A stretch of 15,290 nucleotides of DNA from Bacteroidales bacterium UBA1216. GTDB lineage: Bacteria > Bacteroidota > Bacteroidia > Bacteroidales > Paludibacteraceae. A model generated the notes under the pieces. The model did not search any database. It saw only the letters and a program-made list of their open reading frames with translations, and had not been told where the DNA came from. Where the stretch lies: assembly GCA_002309255.1 (NCBI GenBank), contig DBXI01000048.1, forward strand, positions 1-15,290, read 5' to 3'. Made by a program: the position numbers and the translations under genes. Positions 4,626-11,689 of this stretch are shown in pieces. Each line of letters begins with the position of its first letter. Within the stretch, counting starts at the first letter, position 1.

Positions 4626-6071
4626 CTATTCCTCAAGGTTGTCGTACTTCTGGAAGAGAAAGTCATTATAGGGGTAGCGCTGGATGTGGATGGCTTTGAC
4701 GCGGTTGTAGATCAGTTCGCGGAGCTCGTCGATGTTGGTTCGGTTGCGGGCGCTGATAAAAACTGCGTTAGAAGTTAGACCGCTGGCGCTGTTAGAGGTT
4801 AGAGCGCTATCGCTGTTAGATATAGGAGTATTGAGTTTCGCCATCCAAGTGCGGCGGAGCTCGTCGAGGGAGATGTTCTCGCGGGTAGGCGGGAGAAGGT
4901 CATCTTCCGCCTGAGGCGTGTAGGTGAAAGCGTCAATCTTGTTGAAGACGACGATCTCCTCGGGGCGGTTGACGACGGTTTGCTTCTTGTCCTTGGCGCG
5001 GTACTTGCGATCGGAGGTGCTGCGGTTGTTATCGCTCCACGGGTCGGATTCCTCGACCGGATGGTCTTTTTGTAAGAGCTCGTTAATGGTTTGTTCAACG
5101 ACTTCGTACTGCTCTTCGAAGTTCGGGTGGGAGATGTCCACGACGTGGATGAGCAGGTCGGCTTCGCGCACCTCGTCCAGCGTCGATTTGAAGGACTCTA
5201 CTAGGTTGTGCGGCAGCTTGCGGATGAAACCTACAGTGTCGGAGAGGAGGAACGGCAGGTTGTCGATCGTCACCTTGCGGACAGTGGTGTCGAGCGTGGC
5301 GAAGAGTTTGTTCTCGGCAAAGACGTCGGATTTGCTGAGCAGGTTCATCATCGTCGATTTGCCGACGTTCGTGTAGCCCACAAGTGCCACGCGCACCATC
5401 TTGCCGCGGTTCTGGCGCTGGGTGGCCATCTGTTTGTCGATGCGCTTGAGGTCTTCGCGGAGCAGGGCGATGCGGTTATTGATGATACGGCGGTCCGCCT
5501 CAATCTGCGTCTCACCCGTACCGCGGTTCGTTCCGCCACCGCCACGCTGACGGTCAAGGTGCGACCACATACGTGTCAGACGCGGGAGCATGTATTGCAG
5601 ATGTGCCATCTCCACCTGCGTCTTGGCGTAGGAGGTCTGTGCGCGCTGGAGGAAGATCTCCAGGATAAGGATCGTGCGATCCATGACGCGGACTTGCAGG
5701 GCTTTCTCGATGTTGCGGAGCTGGCGGGGCGATAGTTCGTCGTCGAAGATGACGAGTTCAATAGGTGCTTGCAACTCCGATTCGATCACGGTTTCCCCCC
5801 GACTCGTTAGCGTGTCGTTAGCGTGTTTTGCCTTTTCGGAGGCAGCAACCGACTCGTTATAGGCCGTTATGTAGTCGCGAATCTCCTGGAGCTTACCTTC
5901 GCCCACGTAGGTGGTGGAGTTGGGCGTCTCAAGGCGCTGGACGAAACGCTTGACGGGTTGGATATAGTTGGTGTCGGCAAGGAAGGCGAGCTCGTCGAGG
6001 TACTCGCGAGTGCGGTCTTCGGGTTGAGAGGGTGTGATAAGGCCGACAAGAACGGCGGGAGTGTATGTCAT
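4626..6071 (-). CDS. hflX: GTPase HflX
   Basis: HflX is a translational GTPase that binds the 50S subunit and splits stalled or stress-inactivated ribosomes. The HflX-specific N-terminal domain (including YVGEGK and IFDDELSPRQLRNIE) is followed by the glycine-rich linker GGGGTNRGTGETQIE. The G domain shows GYTNVGKS (G1), DTVGF (G3), FNKID (G4) and ISA (G5), and the family-typical end PYNDFLFQKYD. At 481 aa it is longer than a typical HflX (~400-430 aa). The extra length lies in three insertions: after the IRDYITAYN helix, between G3 and G4 (a Ser/Asp/Lys-rich stretch), and just before G5. Two of these contain short DNA repeats. It starts at ATG 6071, 111 bp after polA. No clear promoter is seen in that gap, so readthrough from polA is possible. 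Confidence 0.93.
   Translation of the reverse strand: MTYTPAVLVGLITPSQPEDRTREYLDELAFLADTNYIQPVKRFVQRLETPNSTTYVGEGKLQEIRDYITAYNESVAASEKAKHANDTLTSRGETVIESELQAPIELVIFDDELSPRQLRNIEKALQVRVMDRTILILEIFLQRAQTSYAKTQVEMAHLQYMLPRLTRMWSHLDRQRGGGGTNRGTGETQIEADRRIINNRIALLREDLKRIDKQMATQRQNRGKMVRVALVGYTNVGKSTMMNLLSKSDVFAENKLFATLDTTVRKVTIDNLPFLLSDTVGFIRKLPHNLVESFKSTLDEVREADLLIHVVDISHPNFEEQYEVVEQTINELLQKDHPVEESDPWSDNNRSTSDRKYRAKDKKQTVVNRPEEIVVFNKIDAFTYTPQAEDDLLPPTRENISLDELRRTWMAKLNTPISNSDSALTSNSASGLTSNAVFISARNRTNIDELRELIYNRVKAIHIQRYPYNDFLFQKYDNLEE
4774..4820. repeat. Two 23-bp repeats inside hflX
   Basis: Units at 4774-4796 and 4798-4820 both read GTTAGA, two variable bases, GCT, two variable bases, CGCTGTTAGA (four mismatches in 23). 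In hflX they encode the Ser/Asn-rich stretch just before the G5 motif. The core CCGCT..CGCTGTTAGA recurs in polA at 7611-7676. Confidence 0.85.
5804..5825. repeat. Tandem 11-bp repeat inside hflX
   Basis: TCGTTAGCGTG occurs twice without a gap (5804-5814 and 5815-5825). It lies in the coding region for a non-conserved insertion in the HflX N-terminal domain. The reading frame is kept. Confidence 0.85.
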
Positions 6072-6182
6072 TTAAAAATTAAAATTAAAATTCAAAATTG
6101 CGATGAGCAAAATAGGTCAAATATTTCCAATATAAACCAATATTTTCTTTGGTCAAAAAATACCAAAAATAATCCAAAAATT

Positions 6183-8660
6183 TTAATGTGCTTCGAGCCA
6201 GTTGTCGCCAATGCCACACTCGGCGACGAGGGGCACGGAGAGGTGGACGGCGTTCTGCATGGAATCGACCACAATCCGGCGGACCTCATCAACCATGGGG
6301 ACGGGGACGTTGAAGTTGAGTTCGTCGTGAACCTGCATAATCATAGAGGCGCGTGATCCGCCAATCTTGGCGGATTCATTCTGAGCAGGGGATTCGCTAA
6401 TCTTGGTGGATTCATACTGAGCGTTGAGGTCCTTGAGCTGGCGATGGATGGTGACCATGGCGATCTTGATGATGTCGGCGGCGGTGCCTTGGACGGGTGC
6501 GTTGACGGCGTTTCGTTCGGCGAAGGCGCGTACGGTGGCGTTATGCGAGACGATGTCGGGCAGGTAACGCTTGCGGCCGAAGAGGGTCTCTACATATAAG
6601 TGTTCGCGCGCGTAGGCTTTCTGTGTCTCGATGAAGGACCGGATCTTCGGGAAGGCGGCAAAGTAGTCGTCGATGAGCTGCTTGGCTTCGGAGCGCGAGC
6701 AGTCAAGTTGCTGTGCAAGGCCGAAAGCAGAGATACCGTACAAGATTCCGAAGTTAGCCGTCTTGGCCTGGCGGCGCTGTTGCTTGGTCACCTCATTGAG
6801 GGGCACACGGAAGATTTTCGCCGCAGTGGCCGCGTGGATATCCTGTCCGCTGCGGAAGGCGGCAAGCAGATGTTCGTCCTGGGAGAAGTGCGCCATGAGT
6901 CGGAGCTCGATCTGCGAGTAGTCGGCACTGAGGATGACACAACCCTCATCAGCAATGACGGCTCGACGGATGAGTTGTCCGCGCTCGGAACGGATGGGCA
7001 GGTTCTGCATGTTCGGGTTGGAGGACGAGAGCCGGCCAGTGGCGGTCACGGTCTGGTTGTAGGTGGTGTGGATCTTGCCTGTGGCGGGATTGATGTACGA
7101 AGGCAAGGTGGTGATATAGGTAGATATGAGTTTCTTGAGTTCGCGGTAGTCGAGTATATCGCCGCAGACCGGCGCAACGGGTTTGAGCGCTTGCAGCACT
7201 TCCTCAGAGGTGGAGTAGTTACCGTTGCGTCCGCGCTTGGCTTTGGGGTCAAGTTGCAGCTGACCGAACAACAAGTCTCCTATTTGTTTCGGCGAATTGA
7301 TGTTGATGGCATCGGCGGCAGGCAGATTGCGCTCGGCGAGCATCCGGTTGAGTTCGGCGATGATCTTCTGCTCCAGTTGGACGAGTTCGGCGGAGAGCTG
7401 CTGCTCGGCCTGTTTTAATATATTGACGTCGAAGCGCACGCCAGCTTGCTCCATGTCGCGGAGGACTTCCACGAGCGGGAGTTCGACCTCGTTGTAGAGG
7501 TTCCAAAGGGCAGGATCGGCTTTAAGTTTGTCCCACTGAGGCGGCTGAGAGGGGTTGTATGCCTGCTCGGGGTTGAGAAGGTAGGCACAAAGGCGAGCCT
7601 CGATATCAGACCGCTGCGCTGTTGGATCGGCTTCGCCTGTTAGACCGCTGCGTTGTTCGACCGCTTCGCTGTTAGATGCCGGCTGTTCCAGTTCGGCGAA
7701 CAGGTCGAGCTGTGCTGTGACGGGTTTGCTCTTTGGCTTGCTGACCGCTGATGGCTGATCACTGACTACTGGCTGCTGAGTGCTTGCCGGCGGTAGCATC
7801 GGTTCGCCCAGTTTGCGCAGGAGGGAGTTGAACTCGAGGTTGCGGTAGAGGTCGGCGAGTTGGGGCTTGTTGATCGGGCGGACGATGAGGTCGGTGGGAT
7901 TGAAGGTGACGGGCGCATCGGTACGGATAGTGACGAGGTAACGGGAGAACTCGATCTGCTCACGCTGGGATTCGACCTTGGTGCGCAGTGCGCCCTTGAT
8001 CTGGTCGGTGTGTGCGAGCATGTTATCAATCGAGCCGAACTGCTCGAGGAGCTTGACGGCGGTCTTTTCGCCTACTCCGGTGCAACCCGGTATGTTGTCG
8101 GACGCGTCGCCCATGAGTGCCAGCAGGTCGATGACCTGTTTCTGGTTGCTGAGGCCGTACTTGTTGCAGACCTCCTTGGGTCCCATCTGCTCAAATCCGC
8201 CGGTGTGCTTGGGGCGATACATGTTGACGCGTTCGGTGACGAGTTGGCCGTAATCCTTATCGGGCGTAGCCATGAGCACCTCAAATCCCTGCGCTTCCGC
8301 TTGTTGTGCTACCGTGCCGATCACATCATCCGCTTCAAAGCCCGGACACTCCAGTCGCACGATGTTCATTGCGTCCAGCAGTTGCTGGATGATAGGCACC
8401 GCCCGACGGATATCCTCGGGTGTCTCCTCGCGCTGGGCTTTGTATTTGGGGTATGCCTCATGGCGGAACGTTGGTCCATGGGGGTCGAATGCCACGGCGA
8501 TGTGGGTTGGGCTGATCTTACGGATCAGGTCATCCAGCGTAACGGCAAAGCCGAAGATAGCCGACGTGTTCTCACCCCGGGAGTTGATGCGCGGCGCGCG
8601 GATGAAAGCATAGTAGGCACGATAGATCATCGCATAAGCGTCAATGAGCAGCAACTTCAT
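6183..8660 (-). CDS. polA: DNA polymerase I lacking most of the 3'-5' exonuclease domain
   Basis: PolA fills gaps and removes RNA primers in replication and repair. The 5'-3' exonuclease part (residues 1-~287) shows LLIDAYAMIYRAYYAF, FEADDVIG, DKDYGQLV and GDASDNIPG. The polymerase part shows motif A (SADYSQIELR, ~576-585), the O-helix (RRQAKTANFGILYG, ~628-641) and motif C (QVHDEL, ~775). Between the end of the 5' nuclease and LYNEVELPLVEVL (~385) there are only about 100 residues, mostly Pro/Ser/Gln-rich. The FDTET motif and the other acidic proofreading motifs are not seen. The protein is 825 aa against roughly 920-950 for full-length homologues. The chosen start is ATG 8660. An in-frame TTG at 8693 would add residues encoded by AT-rich repeat-like DNA. 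Two repeat insertions lie inside the frame. Confidence 0.95.
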   Translation of the reverse strand: MKLLLIDAYAMIYRAYYAFIRAPRINSRGENTSAIFGFAVTLDDLIRKISPTHIAVAFDPHGPTFRHEAYPKYKAQREETPEDIRRAVPIIQQLLDAMNIVRLECPGFEADDVIGTVAQQAEAQGFEVLMATPDKDYGQLVTERVNMYRPKHTGGFEQMGPKEVCNKYGLSNQKQVIDLLALMGDASDNIPGCTGVGEKTAVKLLEQFGSIDNMLAHTDQIKGALRTKVESQREQIEFSRYLVTIRTDAPVTFNPTDLIVRPINKPQLADLYRNLEFNSLLRKLGEPMLPPASTQQPVVSDQPSAVSKPKSKPVTAQLDLFAELEQPASNSEAVEQRSGLTGEADPTAQRSDIEARLCAYLLNPEQAYNPSQPPQWDKLKADPALWNLYNEVELPLVEVLRDMEQAGVRFDVNILKQAEQQLSAELVQLEQKIIAELNRMLAERNLPAADAININSPKQIGDLLFGQLQLDPKAKRGRNGNYSTSEEVLQALKPVAPVCGDILDYRELKKLISTYITTLPSYINPATGKIHTTYNQTVTATGRLSSSNPNMQNLPIRSERGQLIRRAVIADEGCVILSADYSQIELRLMAHFSQDEHLLAAFRSGQDIHAATAAKIFRVPLNEVTKQQRRQAKTANFGILYGISAFGLAQQLDCSRSEAKQLIDDYFAAFPKIRSFIETQKAYAREHLYVETLFGRKRYLPDIVSHNATVRAFAERNAVNAPVQGTAADIIKIAMVTIHRQLKDLNAQYESTKISESPAQNESAKIGGSRASMIMQVHDELNFNVPVPMVDEVRRIVVDSMQNAVHLSVPLVAECGIGDNWLEAH
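6355..6422. repeat. Tandem 32-bp palindromic repeats inside polA
   Basis: Units at 6355-6386 and 6391-6422 match at 28 of 32 positions. Unit one carries a 9-bp palindrome, ATCCGCCAA/TTGGCGGAT (6356-6364 and 6367-6375). They encode residues ~747-769 (NESAKIGG- and ESTKISE-like stretches), an insertion between LKDLNAQ and the SRASMIMQVHDEL motif C region. Most PolA proteins are continuous there. Confidence 0.88.
7611..7676. repeat. Four imperfect 16-18-bp repeats inside polA
   Basis: Four head-to-tail units (7611-7626, 7627-7644, 7645-7660, 7661-7676) have the consensus CCGCTKCGCTGTTAGA. They encode part of the Ser/Glu/Gln-rich linker that replaces the proofreading domain. They match the repeat core in hflX (4774-4820), so this is a dispersed family in this genome. 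Confidence 0.85.
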
Positions 8661-8703
8661 ATTAATTGACAATTGATAATTGACATTTTTCAATAAAAGT
8701 GCA

Positions 8704-8735
8704 CAAAGTTACAAAAAATTTTGCATATTTGCAAA
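8704..8735 (-). promoter_or_regulatory. polA promoter
   Basis: On the minus strand, TTTG (8735-8732), 20 bp and TAACTTTG (8711-8704) match the consensus exactly. It overlaps the divergent phosphatase promoter, so the two -33 boxes are interleaved. Confidence 0.85.
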
Positions 8736-8751
8736 AAAAATCGTATCTTTG
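8720..8751 (+). promoter_or_regulatory. Alkaline phosphatase promoter
   Basis: TTTG (8720-8723), 20 bp and TATCTTTG (8744-8751) form a full promoter. The start codon is at 8769, so the mRNA leader can be only about 10 bases. No ribosome-binding site fits. Confidence 0.85.
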
Positions 8752-8768
8752 CAGAAAATTTTGTAAGT

Positions 8769-10175
8769 ATGAAGCGATTTTTGTATCTTTTGGTGTGCCT
8801 CTGCATCAGTTTGTATGTATCCGCGGAGGTAAAATATGTGTTCTACCTGATAGGTGACGGCATGGGTGCGAACCAGGTGTTAGCCGCTGAGATGTACTTA
8901 GCGGAGTTGGATGGTCAGATAGGCCGCAAGCAGCTCAACATGACACAGCTGCCGTACTCGGGTCAGGCAGCTACGTTCAGCAAGTCGAACGGCATAACGG
9001 ATAGTGCAGCAGCCGGCACAGCGCTGGCTACGGGCAGCAAGACGAACAACGGCACCTTAGGTTTGACGGCGGATGGTGACACACTGACATCCATTGCGGA
9101 GAAACTGAAAGCGCAAGGCTGGGGCGTAGGTCTGCTGACCACGGTGGCTATCGATCATGCTACGCCGGCGGCGTTCTATGCCAACGTCAAGAAGCGCGAC
9201 AGCTACTATGAGATCGGCACACAGCTGGCGCTGACGGGGTTCGACTTTTTCGGCGGAGCAGGTCTGCATCGTCCCGCTCCCCCTGAGGGAACTACGGGCT
9301 TCAACCTGTACGACTACGCCGAGGAGCATGGTTACACCATTGCCCGCGGCATAGAGGATGCAGAGCTGAAACGCGCGGAAACGAAGAAGCTAATCCTCAT
9401 CCAACCGAACGAAGCTATCGACCGCCGTAAAAAGGGCAGCGGTAACTTCCCTTATATGATCGACGGTCGTCCCGAAGAGTTGCAGTACAAGACCCTGACG
9501 CCTTATGCCATCAACTTCCTCAAGGAGCGTCATGACCGGTTCTTCCTGATGATAGAGGGCGGCATGATCGATTACGCCTGCCACGGTCGTGATGGCGCTG
9601 CAGCTATCCAGGAGACGCTTGACTTCGACGATGCAGTAGGCGCTACGCTGGCGTTTTACCATGAGCATCCCGACGAGACGCTGATAGTCGTTACCGCCGA
9701 CCATGAGACAGGCGGCATGGCTCTTGGAAACAGTGATTATACGCTGAACCTTAAGCATTTGCAACACCAGCATTGTTCGAAGTGGGTACTGAATGACGAG
9801 TTGACAAATCTGTTCAAAGACAAGAAGAAACCGACCTGGCAACAGGTGCGCGCCATCCTGGAGGAACGTCTGGATTTCTATAACGGCGTGGAGTTGTCCG
9901 ACAAGGAGGAGGCCGACCTGAAAGCCGCCTTCCAGAAAGCTGTCAAGAGCAAGGGCAAACGCCCGTACAAGGCGATGTACAAGAATGTGGACGCCTTGTG
10001 CAATATAGCCGTCGGCATACTGGACAGGCAGGCAAAGGTAGGCTGGACGAGTTACTCCCATACAGCTTCGGCTGTGCCAGTGTTCGCCATCGGTCAGGGC
10101 GCTGAGCAGTTCACCGGATGGATGGACAACACCGACATCGCGCCAAAGATCCTCAACGCCACGGCTGAGCACTAA
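8769..10175 (+). CDS. Secreted alkaline phosphatase
   Basis: This is an alkaline phosphatase (PhoA superfamily), a metal-dependent phosphomonoesterase acting in the periplasm. The start is ATG 8769. A longer frame from 8721 would begin inside the promoter and is rejected. Residues 1-19 (MKRFLYLLVCLCISLYVSA) form a signal peptide. Motifs are IGDGMG (metal ligand Asp30), TDSAAAGTA with the nucleophile Ser79, HATPAAFY, HGRDG, TADHETGG (Asp311 and His312, metal ligands) and SHTASAVP near the C-terminus. The length of 468 aa is normal. Its terminator follows directly. No neighbouring phosphate genes are visible, so a role in phosphate scavenging is likely but not shown by context. Confidence 0.93.
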   Translation: MKRFLYLLVCLCISLYVSAEVKYVFYLIGDGMGANQVLAAEMYLAELDGQIGRKQLNMTQLPYSGQAATFSKSNGITDSAAAGTALATGSKTNNGTLGLTADGDTLTSIAEKLKAQGWGVGLLTTVAIDHATPAAFYANVKKRDSYYEIGTQLALTGFDFFGGAGLHRPAPPEGTTGFNLYDYAEEHGYTIARGIEDAELKRAETKKLILIQPNEAIDRRKKGSGNFPYMIDGRPEELQYKTLTPYAINFLKERHDRFFLMIEGGMIDYACHGRDGAAAIQETLDFDDAVGATLAFYHEHPDETLIVVTADHETGGMALGNSDYTLNLKHLQHQHCSKWVLNDELTNLFKDKKKPTWQQVRAILEERLDFYNGVELSDKEEADLKAAFQKAVKSKGKRPYKAMYKNVDALCNIAVGILDRQAKVGWTSYSHTASAVPVFAIGQGAEQFTGWMDNTDIAPKILNATAEH

Positions 10176-10194
10176 GCAGTAGGAGCTGGATATG

Positions 10195-10225
10195 AAACGA
10201 GGTGACCGAACGGGCACCTCGTTTT
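10195..10225. terminator. Bidirectional terminator between phosphatase and barrel genes
   Basis: AAACGAGGTG (10195-10204) pairs perfectly with CACCTCGTTT (10215-10224) around a 10-base loop. A short T-run ends the hairpin on both strands. It sits between the two convergent genes and should end both transcripts. Confidence 0.88.
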
Positions 10226-10230
10226 GCGAT

Positions 10231-11013
10231 TCAGAGTGTATAAACGAAACTCACATGCCACTGCCACTCACTCATCCGATCCTTGGAGTAGATGGGCGTG
10301 CGGATCAAGTTGTTCAGTCCGAAGTCGTAGCCTGCCTCCAGGCGGTACTTATCCCACGTGAAACCGCCGCCCAAACCATACATGATATTCGTGCGGAACA
10401 GTTCCTTGGATGTATACTTGTCGTAGGTATCCAGACGTTTTCCTTGCGCCAAGAGCCAGCTGCGCGTGTCATCACTCAGGCTGGGCTTGACATAATCCGT
10501 CTGCGCCAAACCGATCATGAGCTGCGGGCCGGTGTAGAAGTGCATGCTCAGCTTTTTCCAAAGCGGTATATTATATTGCGCGCGCACGGGCACAACGAGC
10601 GCGTGTTCCACTATATGGTTGTTCACCACCTCCGTCTGCACCTGCTCGGGATTGACGGAGTGGTAGTGCTGACGGCTGATGCCGTAGAGCACACTATAGA
10701 GCACGCCTATGTTCAGCGAGAAGTGCTTGGGTAGCGCCATGTCGAACTGCGCACCAACACGTGCGCCATGCAGGTACAGGGCACTGATCGTATCGCTGGT
10801 CATGCGCTGGTGATCCTGCGCGTAGCCGCCCTCGAGACGGTAGGTTACATGGAACGAATACTGCTCTTCAACTTTCTCGGTGCGCGTGGGGTCGAAGAAA
10901 TCATGTTGCTCCAGACCCGCATCGCGGATAGACTTGTCCTGAGCTGACAACCGGCTGCTCATACCCAACAGGTTGGCAGCAAGTACGGATAGTATGATAA
11001 ATGTGCGTCTCAT
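10231..11013 (-). CDS. Outer-membrane beta-barrel protein (PorT/OmpX-like)
   Basis: The predicted 260-aa protein has a signal peptide (MRRTFIILSVLAANLLGMSS, then RLSA with cleavage before Q25). Alternating hydrophobic strands follow: FHVTYRLEGGY, ALYLHGARVGAQFDMAL, FSLNIGVLYSVLYG, LVVPVRAQYNIPL, MHFYTGPQLMIGL, TNIMYGLGGGFTW and YRLEAGYDFGL. The C-terminal strand WQWHVSFVYTL ends near an aromatic residue, as in outer-membrane barrels inserted by BamA. An upstream ATG at 11040 is in frame but only two bases from the -7 box, so it is probably not transcribed; ATG 11013 fits the signal peptide. The ligand is unknown. Confidence 0.82.
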   Translation of the reverse strand: MRRTFIILSVLAANLLGMSSRLSAQDKSIRDAGLEQHDFFDPTRTEKVEEQYSFHVTYRLEGGYAQDHQRMTSDTISALYLHGARVGAQFDMALPKHFSLNIGVLYSVLYGISRQHYHSVNPEQVQTEVVNNHIVEHALVVPVRAQYNIPLWKKLSMHFYTGPQLMIGLAQTDYVKPSLSDDTRSWLLAQGKRLDTYDKYTSKELFRTNIMYGLGGGFTWDKYRLEAGYDFGLNNLIRTPIYSKDRMSEWQWHVSFVYTL

Positions 11014-11041
11014 TGTCGGTTTTGTATATCTTTTTGACATG

Positions 11042-11073
11042 CAAAGATACTAAAAACAAATGGAAAGTGCAAA
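11042..11073 (-). promoter_or_regulatory. Promoter of the barrel gene
   Basis: On the minus strand, TTTG (11073-11070), 20 bp and TATCTTTG (11049-11042) match the consensus. The -33 box lies in the perfect palindrome GCAAATATTTGC (11069-11080), a possible operator. The position of the -7 box decides the start of the barrel gene (11013 rather than 11040). Confidence 0.82.
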
Positions 11074-11108
11074 TATTTGCGCAAAAAAGTGTTTTTTCTT
11101 CGTAAAAA

Positions 11109-11140
11109 TTTGCATATTTCAAAATAAAGTTGTATCTTTG
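11109..11140 (+). promoter_or_regulatory. Promoter of tRNA-Glu / rpsT
   Basis: TTTG (11109-11112), 20 bp and TATCTTTG (11133-11140) form a full promoter. The tRNA begins 19 bp after the -7 box. Cotranscription with rpsT is likely because no other promoter is evident before 11346. Confidence 0.85.
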
Positions 11141-11159
11141 CACTTGCTTTTTGCGCGAT

Positions 11160-11231
11160 GGTCCATTCGTCTATCGGTTAGGACGAGAGATTTTCATTCT
11201 CTAAAGAGCAGTTCGACTCTGCTATGGACTA
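11160..11231 (+). tRNA. tRNA-Glu (anticodon TTC)
   Basis: The sequence folds as a cloverleaf. The acceptor GGTCCAT pairs with ATGGACT, with one G-T pair. The D-arm contains TCGGTTAGGA. The anticodon stem AGAGA/TCTCT surrounds the loop TTTTCAT, giving TTC at positions 34-36. The T-arm is AGCAG/CTGCT with loop TTCGACT. The discriminator is A, and CCA is not encoded. Confidence 0.95.
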
Positions 11232-11250
11232 CTACTTTCCTCTCAAAAGA

Positions 11251-11278
11251 ATCTTGTTGGCTAAGCAATTAGCAAGAT
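11251..11278 (+). promoter_or_regulatory. Structured rpsT leader hairpin
   Basis: ATCTT (11251-11255) pairs with AAGAT (11274-11278), and GCTAA (11260-11264) pairs with TTAGC (11269-11273), closed by a GCAA tetraloop. A four-base bulge, GTTG, lies on one side only. A GNRA loop with an asymmetric bulge is typical of a folded RNA and could be a site for S20 autoregulation or tRNA processing. Confidence 0.55.
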
Positions 11279-11318
11279 CGTGTAAATGTAAACATTTATC
11301 ACTAACAAACAAAACACC

Positions 11319-11335
11319 GAGAGTTGAATACTCTC
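11319..11335 (+). promoter_or_regulatory. Hairpin just upstream of the rpsT start
   Basis: GAGAGT (11319-11324) and ACTCTC (11330-11335) pair around a 5-base loop. The hairpin ends 10 bases before the ATG and includes the only purine-rich stretch there. It could gate translation of S20. Confidence 0.5.
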
Positions 11336-11345
11336 ATTAAACAAA

Positions 11346-11600
11346 ATGGCAAACCACAAATCATCTTTGAAGCGCATTCGCCAGACAGCAACACGCAAGG
11401 CGCGTAACCACTATTATGCAAAAACCGCTCGCAACGCAGTTCGCGACCTGCGCGCTACAACCGACAAAGCTGCAGCAGCAGCTATGCTGCCCAAGGTAAG
11501 CTCAATGCTTGACAAGCTGGCTAAGCGTAACATCATTCATGATAACAAGGCAGCTAACCTCAAGTCGAAGTTGGCTCTGTACATCAACAAGCTTGCTTAA
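11346..11600 (+). CDS. rpsT: 30S ribosomal protein S20
   Basis: The 84-aa product opens MANHKSSLKRIRQTATRKA, the family hallmark, and continues with the basic, alanine-rich helices of S20 (ARNAVRDLRATTDKAAAAAM, ending HDNKAANLKSKLALYINKLA). S20 binds 16S rRNA early in 30S assembly. The length is normal. It lies behind tRNA-Glu, with a 114-bp leader containing at least two hairpins. A terminator follows within about 20 bp, so clpP is probably transcribed separately or by readthrough. Confidence 0.97.
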   Translation: MANHKSSLKRIRQTATRKARNHYYAKTARNAVRDLRATTDKAAAAAMLPKVSSMLDKLAKRNIIHDNKAANLKSKLALYINKLA

Positions 11601-11621
11601 TAGATGTACCCTTGCTGTATA

Positions 11622-11651
11622 AGGGGCTGCCATACGTTGGTGGCCTCTTTT
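11622..11651 (+). terminator. Terminator after rpsT
   Basis: AGGGGCTGCCA (11622-11632) pairs with TGGTGGCCTCT (11638-11648), allowing three G-T pairs, around the loop TACGT. TTT follows. It lies 21 bp after the rpsT stop. Confidence 0.75.
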
Positions 11652-11689
11652 GCGCTTATAAAGTAAAAAGTGAAAGGATAAAAGGAGTT

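Noticed and set aside
6600..8669. Long plus-strand open frames opposite polA (up to about 270 codons)
   Set aside because: They mirror the codon structure of polA, have no domains and lack promoters.
8661..8693. TTG-started extension of PolA
   Set aside because: The extra 11 residues are encoded by an AT-rich repeat-like stretch (AATTGACAATTGATAATTGAC). ATG 8660 gives the conserved start MKLLLIDAYA.
8721..8768. N-terminal extension of the alkaline phosphatase (MHICKKNRIF and following residues)
   Set aside because: It would begin inside the promoter, upstream of the -7 box at 8744-8751. The ATG at 8769 opens a proper signal peptide.
9390..10217. 275-codon minus-strand frame opposite the phosphatase gene
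   Set aside because: It is a mirror frame of a well-supported gene with all catalytic motifs, and it runs through the terminator at 10195-10225.
11612..11689. 26-codon N-terminal extension of ClpP
   Set aside because: It overlaps the rpsT terminator hairpin. ATG 11690 has a strong AAAGGAG site directly upstream.
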